Origin: JABFXX01 sp046160585
GTDB lineage: Bacteria; Myxococcota_A; Polyangia; Haliangiales; Haliangiaceae
Length of the DNA: 64,000 nucleotides
NCBI GenBank assembly: GCA_046160585.1
Contig: JBJXGN010000171.1
Coordinates: forward strand, 14,036-78,035
Direction of reading: 5' to 3'
Both the position numbers and the translations under genes were made by a program. This document shows, piece after piece, positions 18,102-26,133 of this stretch. Position 1 is the stretch's first letter; each line of letters starts with the position of its first letter. The notes beneath the pieces are model-generated. The model was not told the DNA's origin. It did no database searches and saw only the letters and a program-made list of their open reading frames with translations.

Positions 18102-18825
18102 GCCAGTCCTTCTGCGCGATGTGCGCGTTGATCGCCCGCAGCGCCGGCTCGGCGCGAACGGCGCGAACGATGTCGCGGTAGTCGACGGTGCGCGTCGCGA
18201 GCGAGAACTGCTCGTACAGCACGCGCACTAGCGCCAGATCGGCGTCGGTGTCGACGGTCCAGCGCAGATCGGAGTCGTCGGCCTCCGAGATCAGCTGGTC
18301 GGTGCGGAACAGCGCGGGCTTCTCGCGCACCAGGACCGTCACGTGTTCGCGCGCCGCGTTGGTGGTCGCCATGCGCCCCATGCGCTCGAGCGTGTCGCGC
18401 CAGAACACCTCGCAGTCGAGGCCGCGCGGGAACGTCTGGACGTCGTGCGTGTTCGACGCGTAGTCGATCGCGCCGGTCAGCTTCGCGACCACGCGGTCGA
18501 CGACGGCCGGATCGATCATCGGGCAATCGGACGTCACGCGAACGATCGCGTCGGCGCCCGATGCGCGCGCGGCGCCGACGTAGCGATCGAGCACGTCGTG
18601 CGCGGAGCCACGGTGAACCTGCACGCCGAGGCGTTGCGCTTCGCGGACGATGATGTCGTCCTCGGAGTTGATGGTGGTCGCGATCACGACGTGCTCGAGC
18701 GAGCTCGCCGCACGGAGGCGACGAATACCCTGGGCCAGCATCGTGTCACCGCAGAGGTCGTGCATGACCTTGCCGGGCAACCGAGTCGAGCCCATGCGCG
18801 CCTGGACGATCGCGACGGTACGCAT
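18085..18825 (-). CDS. pseF: SpsF-type cytidylyltransferase in the PseF position
   Basis: A 246-residue nucleotidyltransferase. The N-terminal QARMGSTRLPGKVM is the signature-binding loop of the SpsF/CMP-sugar cytidylyltransferase family, and ADAIVRVTSDCPMIDP is the second motif. Typical PseF enzymes have an I-P-A-R-G-G-S-K-R-I motif instead, so this is an SpsF-like form. In this island it is the only candidate for activating pseudaminic acid as CMP-Pse for Maf. Confidence 0.8.
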   Translation of the reverse strand: MRTVAIVQARMGSTRLPGKVMHDLCGDTMLAQGIRRLRAASSLEHVVIATTINSEDDIIVREAQRLGVQVHRGSAHDVLDRYVGAARASGADAIVRVTSDCPMIDPAVVDRVVAKLTGAIDYASNTHDVQTFPRGLDCEVFWRDTLERMGRMATTNAAREHVTVLVREKPALFRTDQLISEADDSDLRWTVDTDADLALVRVLYEQFSLATRTVDYRDIVRAVRAEPALRAINAHIAQKDWRVTAL

Positions 18826-18828
18826 CGA

Positions 18829-19437
18829 CTAGCTCTGCTTCTCGAACAGATTGGCGGTGCAATCGTCGTAGCCGTCGGCCACGCCGAGCTCGAGCGTGCG
18901 CAGGAGCTTGAGGTCAGGGAAGCGGCGCTGCCACATGGCACCGTGATCGCGCTTCCACAACGCCGACTGTTTGCCGCGGTAGAGGATCTCGGTCTCCTGC
19001 TGCTTCGCCATGCCGTATTCGATGGCCACGACGTAGCGGCGCGATACGCGATAGATCTCGTCGAGCGCGTTGCCGATCGACTCGGGCGAGATGTGGATCA
19101 ACACGCCGCTGGTGAACGCGAGATCGAAGAACTTGTCGCGAAACGGAAGGTCGAACGCAGTGCCATGCAGCACGTTGAACGTCGGGTTCCGCGCACGCGC
19201 GCGGCTGACCGCGTACGACTGCGGCTCGACGCCGTAGAGCTCTTCCACGCCGAGGCGGCGCAGGTACTCGAGGTTCCAGCCGACGTTACAGCCGACCTCG
19301 CACGCGCGCTTTGGCGCGATGCCGTCGAGTAGGCGGCGCCACGACGTGACGCGCTCCGGCTTCTCTTGATCGTTGCGGTCGGTGTACTCGCGGCCGAAGG
19401 CCGACTTCCACAGTTCGAGCTGGTTCGTGGTCTCCAT
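18829..19437 (-). CDS. Pseudaminic acid biosynthesis-associated SAM methyltransferase
   Basis: A 202-residue class I methyltransferase, the length of the pseudaminic-acid-associated methylase family. Motif I is CEVGCNVGWNLEYLRRLGV, followed by YGVEPQSYAVSRAR and FDLAFTSGVLIHISPE. ATG 19437 overlaps the stop of the GNAT gene (TAATG). A second in-frame ATG four codons upstream is possible. It might methylate the sugar, giving an O-methyl pseudaminic acid derivative on flagellin, but its true substrate is not shown by sequence. Confidence 0.8.
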   Translation of the reverse strand: METTNQLELWKSAFGREYTDRNDQEKPERVTSWRRLLDGIAPKRACEVGCNVGWNLEYLRRLGVEELYGVEPQSYAVSRARARNPTFNVLHGTAFDLPFRDKFFDLAFTSGVLIHISPESIGNALDEIYRVSRRYVVAIEYGMAKQQETEILYRGKQSALWKRDHGAMWQRRFPDLKLLRTLELGVADGYDDCTANLFEKQS

Positions 19438-19913
19438 TACGGGCTCCATAGATAGACGTCGAATGCCTCGCGCTTGCCGGTCTTGGCGAAGCCACAAGCA
19501 ACAAAACACGCGCGACTCTGCGCGTTGGATTCGTGGATCTCGGCGATGACGGTGCCGCACCACCTGGTGCACGCGAGCTCGATCGCCTTGCGTCCGATGC
19601 CGTGCCCGCGCGCGGCTGGTGCCAGCGCGATCGAGATCTTCGCGTTCGCGTCCACGCGCGCATCGATGCGCACGGTGCCGACGGGCTCGCCGTACTGCTC
19701 GATGATCCAGATGGGCGAGGCCGGCTGTGCGATGCGCTTGCCAAACCACCGCACGTGATCCGAATACGCGATGACGTCCTTCGAGCCGGACACCGCGCGA
19801 ACGTCGTCCGCGTAGTTGTACTCGAACACGCGCTCGCGGTCGGTCAAGTCGGCGCGACGAAGGGTTACGTCATCGGCGTTGCGCTGCGGAAGTGCTCTCG
19901 CGATCGTGGTCAC
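19437..19913 (-). CDS. pseH: PseH-like GNAT N-acetyltransferase
   Basis: A 158-residue GNAT acetyltransferase. The acetyl-CoA-binding motif is ISIALAPAARGHGIGRKAIELA, followed by IHESNAQSRACFVACGFAKTG. PseH acetylates the 4-amino group of the PseC product. The start is taken at GTG 19913, which overlaps the pseI stop by four bases; a longer version would extend five codons. It fills the only otherwise missing step in the pathway. Confidence 0.85.
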   Translation of the reverse strand: MTTIARALPQRNADDVTLRRADLTDRERVFEYNYADDVRAVSGSKDVIAYSDHVRWFGKRIAQPASPIWIIEQYGEPVGTVRIDARVDANAKISIALAPAARGHGIGRKAIELACTRWCGTVIAEIHESNAQSRACFVACGFAKTGKREAFDVYLWSP

Positions 19914-20956
19914 GCGATCAGCTCCCACGCGAGCGGCGTACCGCGTGTGATCGTGGTTCTCGCGGTGCGGCCCATGAGGCTCGGCAGCTCGCGCGGCGGC
20001 AGGCCGTAGCCCGGCCGAATAGAGCGAACGTTGTCGCGCGTGAGTGGCTGGCCCTCGGCGATGTCCGCGACGGCGTACAGCGAGCGGCGGAAGCGGCGCG
20101 AGCCGTCCTCGGCTTTCGGTCGCTTCGCGCTACCGTCGCCGAGCGACTTCCACGCGAGCTTCGATCCGCGAACCACATCGAGCATTTCGGAGGGCTCGAG
20201 CGAGAAGCCGGCGTCGGGGCCGCCATCGCGGCGCGCGAGCGTCAGGTGCTTCTCGATGATCGAGCCGCCGCGCGCGACGCACGCGATCGGGACGATCGCA
20301 CCCGGGGAGTGGTCGCTGACGCCGACGACGGTACCGTGCTTCGCGATCGCGTCCATGCGACGCACGTTGGTCTGATCGATCGGCGCGGGATACCCGGAGA
20401 TGCAGTGCAGGAGAGCGACACCGCCGGTACCGTTGGCGCGGGCGGTGTCGATCGCCTCGGCGACCTCCGCGTCGGACGCCATTCCGGTCGACATGATCAG
20501 CGGCTTGTTCGTGCGAGCTGCGCACGCGATGAGCTCCAGATCGACAAGCTCGAACGACGCGATCTTGAACACGGGAGCGCCGAGCGCGTCGAGACGCAGC
20601 ACGGCGTCCTCGTCGAACGGCGTCGAGAACATGACGAGTCCGCGCGTCTTGCCGTGCGCGAACAGCTCCGCGTGCCACTCCCACGGAGTGTGCGCCTCGG
20701 AGTAAAGATCCCAAAGCGAACGACCGCCCCAGGGACCACCGGCGATCGTGAAGTTGCCCTCGGTCGTGTCGAGGGTCATCGACGCAGGCGTGAACGTCTG
20801 CAGCTTCATCGCGTCGCAACCGGCGTCAGCGGCGGCGTCGATCAGCGCGTGTGCGCGCTCGCGTTGGCCGAGGTGGTTCGCGGACATCTCCGCGATCACG
20901 AACGGTTCGTAGTCGGGACCGACCATGCGGCCGCCGATGTTCAGCGCGGGCTTCAT
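19910..20956 (-). CDS. pseI: Pseudaminic acid synthase PseI
   Basis: A 348-residue NeuB-family enzyme. The TIM-barrel part has FVIAEMSANHLGQRERAHALIDAAADAGCDAMKLQTF, the KIASFELVDLELI motif and ISGYPAPI, and ends with a C-terminal SAF domain (ADIAEGQPLTRDNVRSIRPGYGLPPRELP). It condenses the PseG product with phosphoenolpyruvate. EMSANHLG rather than the EIGxNHxG of NeuB supports PseI. The start overlaps the fliL stop. Confidence 0.93.
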   Translation of the reverse strand: MKPALNIGGRMVGPDYEPFVIAEMSANHLGQRERAHALIDAAADAGCDAMKLQTFTPASMTLDTTEGNFTIAGGPWGGRSLWDLYSEAHTPWEWHAELFAHGKTRGLVMFSTPFDEDAVLRLDALGAPVFKIASFELVDLELIACAARTNKPLIMSTGMASDAEVAEAIDTARANGTGGVALLHCISGYPAPIDQTNVRRMDAIAKHGTVVGVSDHSPGAIVPIACVARGGSIIEKHLTLARRDGGPDAGFSLEPSEMLDVVRGSKLAWKSLGDGSAKRPKAEDGSRRFRRSLYAVADIAEGQPLTRDNVRSIRPGYGLPPRELPSLMGRTARTTITRGTPLAWELIA

Positions 20957-21447
20957 TGGACGACGAACTCCTGGATGAACATGCGGCGCACCTTGTGATC
21001 GCCGACGATCTCCTCGAGTCTCTTCATCACGTCGGTACGCATCTTGTCCTTCGCCGCCACGCCGAGCGTGTCGGCGAGCTTGAGACCGGACAGGTAGCTC
21101 AGGATCGAGTCGCGGACGACCTGCTTGTTCTTCTCGATCACCACCTCCGCGTCGGCCTTCACCAGCTCGAGCTGGAACGTGACCTTCAGGTAGCGGGACT
21201 GGCCGGGCTCGTCGAGGTTGACGACGAACGGGTCGAGCGCGATCACCGGGCCGGTGACCTCGATCTTCTCGTTGGTCTCGTGCTTTTTCTCCGCCGGCGC
21301 GGCGGCATGCGCCGGCTTGGCGGTGATGGCCTTGAAGGTGCCGAACCCACTCGCGCCGAGGTTCAGTACGAGAAGGATGAGTACAACCTTGGACGTCTTC
21401 GCACCGGTCGGTGGTGCCGCAGCTGGTTTGACGGGCTCGTCGCTCAT
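20953..21447 (-). CDS. fliL: Flagellar basal-body protein FliL
   Basis: A 164-residue membrane protein with a short Pro-rich cytoplasmic tail, one transmembrane segment (about residues 21-40) and a periplasmic FliL domain. The domain contains VIALDPFVVNLDEPGQSRYLKVTFQLEL and ends MKRLEEIVGDHKVRRMFIQEFVVQ, the usual FliL end. FliL surrounds the stator of the motor. Being first in the pse operon links motor genes with glycosylation. A sigma-54-like site lies 14 bases before the ATG, with no ribosome site. Confidence 0.9.
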   Translation of the reverse strand: MSDEPVKPAAAPPTGAKTSKVVLILLVLNLGASGFGTFKAITAKPAHAAAPAEKKHETNEKIEVTGPVIALDPFVVNLDEPGQSRYLKVTFQLELVKADAEVVIEKNKQVVRDSILSYLSGLKLADTLGVAAKDKMRTDVMKRLEEIVGDHKVRRMFIQEFVVQ

Positions 21448-21459
21448 GCTCTGGCTTTC

Positions 21460-21475
21460 AGCAACTGGTGTGCCC
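21460..21475 (-). promoter_or_regulatory. Sigma-54-like promoter of the fliL-pse-maf operon
   Basis: On the minus strand the sequence is GGGCAC-ACCAG-TTGCT, with GG and GC ten bases apart, a near match to TGGCAC-N5-TTGCT. The C of the -12 GC (21461) is 14 bases from the A of the fliL ATG, predicting a transcript that starts two or three bases before the start codon. Confidence 0.6.
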
Positions 21476-21540
21476 GGTTTGGTCCAGCATCCGTGCCGAC
21501 TTGCGCGGTCGCGCGCGGGCGCCCAACGCCAGAAATGACG

Positions 21541-22143
21541 TCAGCGCGAGCCACGACCGACGTCGGGCAACGTCGCGAGCCCGATGTCGGCGAGCACGGT
21601 CGACGACGGCTCCCGCGCGACGTACGCACCGTCGGAGCTCCGCTCGACGTAGGTGAGACCCGGGAACTCCGATTCGAGCGCGTTCGTGATCAAGTCGCGC
21701 CTGGAGCCTCGCGCGGCGAGCGCGCTCACCGCGACGAGCTCTTGGTGTCTCGCGAGCGCTTCGCCGACGACGCGGCGCAGCGTCTTGGTGTCGAATGGCT
21801 TGTTGATGTACCGGAAGACCTCGCACTCGTTGATGCCCTGCAGCGCGGTCTCGAAGGTCTGCCGGCCCGTCAGTAGAATTCGCACCGTGTCGGGGCGGAG
21901 GCGGCGCGCAGCGGTCGCGAGCTCGATGCCGGTCATCTCGGGCATCTCGTGATCCGAGACGAGCACGGCGATGTTCTGCGAGCCGACCATCGCGAGCGCC
22001 GTGTGCGGCTTCGTTGTCGCGAGGATCTCGGCGTCGACGGCTCCGAGGGAGCGTACGATCGCCTGGAGCAGCACCGGATCGTCATCGACGCACAGCACGA
22101 TCGGTCGCCCGAGGACGGGAACCTCACTCGTCGTGACGGTCAT
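21541..22143 (-). CDS. Single-domain response regulator with C-terminal tail
   Basis: A 200-residue protein. Residues about 13-130 form a receiver domain with CVDDDP, phosphoacceptor Asp in VLVSDHEMPEMTG, and the Lys in RYINKPFD. The remaining 70 residues have no output domain that I recognise. ATG 22143 was chosen because it overlaps the stop of the kinase gene. The pairing with a Ser/Thr kinase and a neighbouring hybrid histidine kinase suggests a signalling module near the flagellar genes. Confidence 0.8.
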   Translation of the reverse strand: MTVTTSEVPVLGRPIVLCVDDDPVLLQAIVRSLGAVDAEILATTKPHTALAMVGSQNIAVLVSDHEMPEMTGIELATAARRLRPDTVRILLTGRQTFETALQGINECEVFRYINKPFDTKTLRRVVGEALARHQELVAVSALAARGSRRDLITNALESEFPGLTYVERSSDGAYVAREPSSTVLADIGLATLPDVGRGSR

Positions 22144-23462
22144 GGCAGCCACTTTCTCCAGCCTCGCTGGCTGAACTTGCGCGCGACGGCGGACAGATCC
22201 GCGAGAACCGCACGCATGTCGGGGTAGCGAGCAGCCGGTGTCTTCTGGAGACAACGCGCGACAAGTGCGACGAGCTCGGCCGGCAAGGCGCCGTACGGGC
22301 TCGTGACCGCCGGCACGGGAGCTTCGAGATGCATCCAGCAGGTCTGCGCGACGGTTTCGCCGATGAAGGGCGGTGCGCCGTGCAACATCTCGAAGAGGAG
22401 GATCCCGAAAGAGTACTGATCGCCGAGCTCGCCCGCGGGCTGGCCGCGCAGCATCTCGGGCGCCACGTAGCTCGGTGTTCCCACGACGAAGTCGGTGTTG
22501 GTGAACTTCTCGTGCGCATCGCGCAGCTCCGACAGGCCGAAGTCGACGAGCTTCACGCCGTCGTTGTCACCGGCGAGGATCACGTTGTTCGCGCTGACAT
22601 CCGCGTGAATGACGCCACCGTCGTGCGCGGCCGCGAGCGCGTCGCCGAGCTGCATCGCGATGTCGATCGCGCGTTGTGGCGTGAGCGCGCCGTCGTCGAC
22701 AAGATCCGCGACGCTTTTGCCGTTCAGCAGCTCCATCACGAAGTACGGGCGACCGTCCGCGAGGTAGCCGAAGTCGAAGACGTCGACGATGTTCGGGTGG
22801 CGCAAACGTGCGGCGGCGCGGGCCTCGCGCAGGAAGCGCTCGCTCGTACGGTCGTGGCTCACGGTGTCGCGATGCAGCACCTTGAGCGCGTAGCGGCGCT
22901 CGAGCGCGACATGCTCGACGGAGAACACGGTGCCCATGCCGCCCGCGCCGAGTCGCGCGATCAACCGATAGTGATCCACGCGATCGCCGGGTGCGAGCTC
23001 GCCGGTGACCACGCCGAGCAGCGGTCGCGCGGTACGCGTGACGAACAGCGCCTCCGCGCGCAGGTCGCGCCCGGTGCGTACCGTCAATACGAGGTCGCAC
23101 TCGTGCTGTTCGACGTCGCGAAGGCGCGCCATGCCGGTGACCGGTCCGGGCTCCGAGAGATCGACGTTGGCGATGAATGCGAGGCGCGCGATCACCGCCG
23201 TCGCGACGTGTGCGTCGACGGTGATCTGCGCGAGCGAGTGTCCCGCACGCTCCATCGAGATGACGTAGCTCTCGGGCTCGAGCGGCGAGGGCTCGATCCA
23301 CGCCACGTCCGCGTCGGCACGCAGCGCTGCTGCGATCACGGCGTCGGTGGCAGCGACGGGCGCTGCGATTGCACGTGCCTCGACCCGACCTTCCGTGCGT
23401 GCGTGGTTCCCCATCAGGCTCGTGCTTCGACCGATCCGGGAATGCATGTAGATCGGCGACAT
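22140..23462 (-). CDS. Ser/Thr protein kinase with an N-terminal GspE-like region and altered catalytic loop
   Basis: About 440 residues if ATG 23462 is used; starts at 23447 and 23414 are also possible, and none has a clear ribosome site. Residues about 160-430 are a Hanks-type kinase: Gly loop GAGGMG, ATP lysine K194, DFG at 307-309 and APE near 335. The catalytic loop reads HADVSANN, so the Arg of HRD and the usual following Lys (here S290) are missing, though D288 and N293 remain. Residues about 38-145 resemble the N-terminal domain of type II secretion ATPases (WIEP..., RLAFIANVDLSEPG). The downstream receiver gene overlaps the stop. Confidence 0.8.
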   Translation of the reverse strand: MSPIYMHSRIGRSTSLMGNHARTEGRVEARAIAAPVAATDAVIAAALRADADVAWIEPSPLEPESYVISMERAGHSLAQITVDAHVATAVIARLAFIANVDLSEPGPVTGMARLRDVEQHECDLVLTVRTGRDLRAEALFVTRTARPLLGVVTGELAPGDRVDHYRLIARLGAGGMGTVFSVEHVALERRYALKVLHRDTVSHDRTSERFLREARAAARLRHPNIVDVFDFGYLADGRPYFVMELLNGKSVADLVDDGALTPQRAIDIAMQLGDALAAAHDGGVIHADVSANNVILAGDNDGVKLVDFGLSELRDAHEKFTNTDFVVGTPSYVAPEMLRGQPAGELGDQYSFGILLFEMLHGAPPFIGETVAQTCWMHLEAPVPAVTSPYGALPAELVALVARCLQKTPAARYPDMRAVLADLSAVARKFSQRGWRKWLP

Positions 23463-23512
23463 TGACGAGGGGGCCCGAGTAACTCCGCGCTTTCGCACAC
23501 CCGCTCGCTGGC

Positions 23513-24652
23513 ATGTCACTGGCAACACGGTGCGTCGTGGTCAGTGCTCCACTACCGAACGAAGGCACCGCCGCAGCGCCGGCCGGTGCACGCTTGCTCG
23601 TCGTCGATGACGACCCGCGCCTTCGCAAGGCCCTGAGCACCGCGATGTCGCGTGTGGGCCTTCACGTGTTCACCGCCGAGGACGCGCCGACCGCACTCAG
23701 CCTCGCCCAGCACACGCCGCCGGATCTCGCGCTTGTCGATCTCGAGATGCCGGGCGTTCGAGGAACGGAGGTCGTGCGCCGCCTCAAGGAGATGCACGGC
23801 GCCGCCGTCTGGATCGCGATCCTCTCGGGTCACGACGACGAAGAGACGCGCGCGCAGTGCTTTGCCGTCGGCGCCGACGATGTCATCGCGAAACCGGTGA
23901 TGACCACAGAGCTGCGCCGCCGTCTGATCGCCGTCGCGCGCATGCAGAAGAGCCACGTCGAGAATCGTGTCGCCCGCGAGCACGCGGATCGCCTGATGGC
24001 CTACGGCGCCGAGGCCTCGGCGATGCTCGCACACGATCTCAACAATGGCCTCGCGGTCGCGCTCGCGAACATGACGTACCTCGAGGACGTCGTGGAGCTC
24101 GGCGCCGACGAGGCGAGCGCGCTGTCCGCCACGATCCACGCGTTGCGCCGCATGTCTGGCCTCGTCGCGAATCTGGTCGACATCGCACGGTTCGAAGACG
24201 CGTCCGTGCGGCCGCGTCTCGCGCCGGTCGGTGTGCGCGCTCTGATCAACGAGGTTCTCAGCGTTCACGCGGTGAGCGAGCGCAAGCTCCACTTCGCCAT
24301 CGATGCGACGCCCGAGCTGGAGGCGCAGTTCGATGACGCGCTGATCGAACGCGTCCTGCACAACCTCGTCGGCAACGCGGCTCGCTACTGCACGGAGGGC
24401 GGGACGATCCGTGTCTCCGCGCGTCCGTTCGATGAAGCGGGCGTCGAGATCGACGTGGTCAACGATGGTCCGCTGATCACCGAAGAGATGCGCGATCGAC
24501 TGTTTGCGAAGTACGCGAAGGGCACGAACGGCAAGCGCGGGTTCGGCCTCTACTTCTGCCGTCTCGCATGTGAAGCGCACGGCGGGACGATCGATTACCA
24601 GGTCGCTGGAGCAACGCTCTCGTGCTTCCGACTTCGGCTCCCGGGTCGGTGA
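23513..24652 (+). CDS. Hybrid receiver-histidine kinase
   Basis: A 379-residue protein: a receiver domain (LLVVDDDPRLRK, Asp in LALVDLEMPGVRG, KPV) at about residues 28-145, then a HisKA-like helix with H in MLAHDLNNGLAVAL, then a HATPase domain with N-box IERVLHNLVGNAARYC and G2 box GKRGFGLYFCRLACEAHGG. No transmembrane segment is visible, so it is cytosolic. It is divergent to the Ser/Thr kinase with about 50 bases between. Such REC-first kinases often work with separate receivers like the one at 21541. Confidence 0.88.
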   Translation: MSLATRCVVVSAPLPNEGTAAAPAGARLLVVDDDPRLRKALSTAMSRVGLHVFTAEDAPTALSLAQHTPPDLALVDLEMPGVRGTEVVRRLKEMHGAAVWIAILSGHDDEETRAQCFAVGADDVIAKPVMTTELRRRLIAVARMQKSHVENRVAREHADRLMAYGAEASAMLAHDLNNGLAVALANMTYLEDVVELGADEASALSATIHALRRMSGLVANLVDIARFEDASVRPRLAPVGVRALINEVLSVHAVSERKLHFAIDATPELEAQFDDALIERVLHNLVGNAARYCTEGGTIRVSARPFDEAGVEIDVVNDGPLITEEMRDRLFAKYAKGTNGKRGFGLYFCRLACEAHGGTIDYQVAGATLSCFRLRLPGR

Positions 24653-24720
24653 GTACCCTCGCGTTAACCCATGTTGTGTCGGGTGGTTCCATGCCGTCCG
24701 GGGCATCGAATACCCCCACC

Positions 24721-24738
24721 AGGGTAAAAAGACACCCC
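24721..24738. promoter_or_regulatory. 18-bp element shared with 46203-46220 (candidate enhancer site)
   Basis: AGGGTAAAAAGACACCCC differs at two positions from the element upstream of the second fliA. It is an imperfect inverted repeat (GGGT / ACCC around an A-rich centre) and lies 99 bases upstream of the -24 GG of the promoter below, a usual distance for a sigma-54 activator site. Confidence 0.45.
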
Positions 24739-24835
24739 GGGCCTTCCGCATGTGGGTGTCGCTACCTCGCCAGAAATCCTCGATGGTGATTCAGTAAGCT
24801 ACCCCACCGTTATCCGGCTGACAGCTGCTGTTGCG

Positions 24836-24851
24836 TGGCACGACCGATGCT
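24836..24851 (+). promoter_or_regulatory. Sigma-54-like promoter of the FlrA/FleQ-like gene
   Basis: TGGCACGACCGATGCT matches TGGCACG-N4-TTGCT with one change in the -12 block. The -12 C (24850) is 14 bases before ATG 24864. An upstream TTG at 24831 would lie inside this site, which supports ATG 24864 as the start. Confidence 0.6.
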
Positions 24852-24863
24852 CATTGGGTTCGC

Positions 24864-25928
24864 ATGCAGGACTTCGACAGCTGGCGCACCTCCTTCGCTC
24901 CGGAAGTTGTGGGTGAGTCCCCCGAGATCCTCGACGCGCTCGAGACGATCCGCCGCGTGGCTGCCACCGATTGCAGCATCCTCATCACGGGCGAGACGGG
25001 CACCGGCAAGGAGTTGTTCGCTCGTGCAGTGCATCGCGGCTCGAACCGCAAGAACCGCAAGTTCATCCCGATCAACTGCGCGGCGATCCCCGAGCAGCTG
25101 CTCGAGTCAGAGTTGTTCGGTCACATCAAGGGTGCGTTTACCGGCGCCGTCAACGCGCGCCCGGGCCGCTTCATGTCGGCGCACGAAGGCACGATCTTCC
25201 TCGACGAGATCGGTGACCTCCCACTCTCCGCGCAGGCGAAGCTGCTCCGCGTCCTCGAAGAGCGTGTCGTGTCGCCCGTCGGCGCCGACGCCGATCTTCC
25301 GGTCGACGTTCGCATCATCGCCGCCACGCACCGCAACCTCGAGAAGATGGTCGAGGAAGGCACGTTCCGCGCGGACCTCTACTTCCGCCTCGCCGTCGTC
25401 CCCGTCGAGCTGCCCGCGCTCCGCGACCGCCCCGAGGACATCCTCCGCATCGCCGAGCTCTGCATCGGGCGCTCGGCCGAGAAGCTCGGTCGCAAGGTGG
25501 TCGGCATCGACAACGCCGCGCGCCAGACACTCCTCGCGTACCACTGGCCGGGCAACGTCCGCGAGCTCGCGCACATGATCGAGCGCGCTGTTCTCCTCAC
25601 GCACAGTGACTCGCTCGTCGACGCCGACCTCCAGATCCCCGGCCGCAAGGCGAAGTTCGCGCGCGGTAGCAGCCAAGAGATGAAGGTCGCGCCGCACTCT
25701 CCGCCTTCACACGTCGCGAAGTCGGTCGAGTCGACGATTGCGGTCAACATGCCCGCACCCGTGCCGGCCAACGACACGCTCGACCTCCGCTCCGCCCTCG
25801 AATCCCTCGAGCGCCAGCTGATCGACCGCGCGCTGACCAAGGCCGGCGGCAACCGCACCGAAGCGGCCGCGCTCCTCGGCCTCAACCGCACCACGCTCGT
25901 CGAGAAGCTCCGCAAGTACGCGGCCTAG
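24864..25928 (+). CDS. FlrA/FleQ-like sigma-54-dependent transcription activator
   Basis: A 354-residue enhancer-binding protein without a receiver domain. The AAA+ part has Walker A GETGTGKE (43-50), the sigma-54-contact loop GAFTGA (90-95), Walker B GTIFLDEIGD (109-118) and GNVRELAHMIERA. The C-terminal Fis-type helix-turn-helix contains GGNRTEAAALLGLNRTTLVEKLRK. Lacking an N-terminal sensor, it resembles a master activator of early flagellar genes, probably acting with the NtrC-type protein at 47431. Its own sigma-54-like promoter implies self-activation or a cascade. Confidence 0.85.
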   Translation: MQDFDSWRTSFAPEVVGESPEILDALETIRRVAATDCSILITGETGTGKELFARAVHRGSNRKNRKFIPINCAAIPEQLLESELFGHIKGAFTGAVNARPGRFMSAHEGTIFLDEIGDLPLSAQAKLLRVLEERVVSPVGADADLPVDVRIIAATHRNLEKMVEEGTFRADLYFRLAVVPVELPALRDRPEDILRIAELCIGRSAEKLGRKVVGIDNAARQTLLAYHWPGNVRELAHMIERAVLLTHSDSLVDADLQIPGRKAKFARGSSQEMKVAPHSPPSHVAKSVESTIAVNMPAPVPANDTLDLRSALESLERQLIDRALTKAGGNRTEAAALLGLNRTTLVEKLRKYAA

Positions 25929-26025
25929 TCCGCACGGCGCGACAGCGTCCTCATCGTTTTCGCTCGGCGCTCGATCGCTGGGATTCGAAGCAGCGCACCT
26001 CCCCCGTTTGCGCACGCGGATCTCG

Positions 26026-26046
26026 CTCGGGCGCCGAGTTTTTTTT
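26026..26046 (+). terminator. Intrinsic terminator after the sigma-54 activator gene
   Basis: CTCGG (26026-26030), a GCG loop and CCGAG (26034-26038) form a perfect stem, followed by eight T residues (26039-26046). It is about 100 bases after the stop codon. Confidence 0.85.
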
Positions 26047-26133
26047 CGACTGCCGTGCGGCGTGTAACCGCCGCGAGGACAGCGTGCACTGTCTTTCTGT
26101 GCGCCGTCGTTTGCGGCGCGCGGAAGGACCGTC

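Noticed and set aside
23496..23530. Sigma-54 site upstream of the hybrid kinase or the divergent Ser/Thr kinase.
   Set aside because: No GG-N10-GC with conserved flanks occurs at the right distance on either strand.
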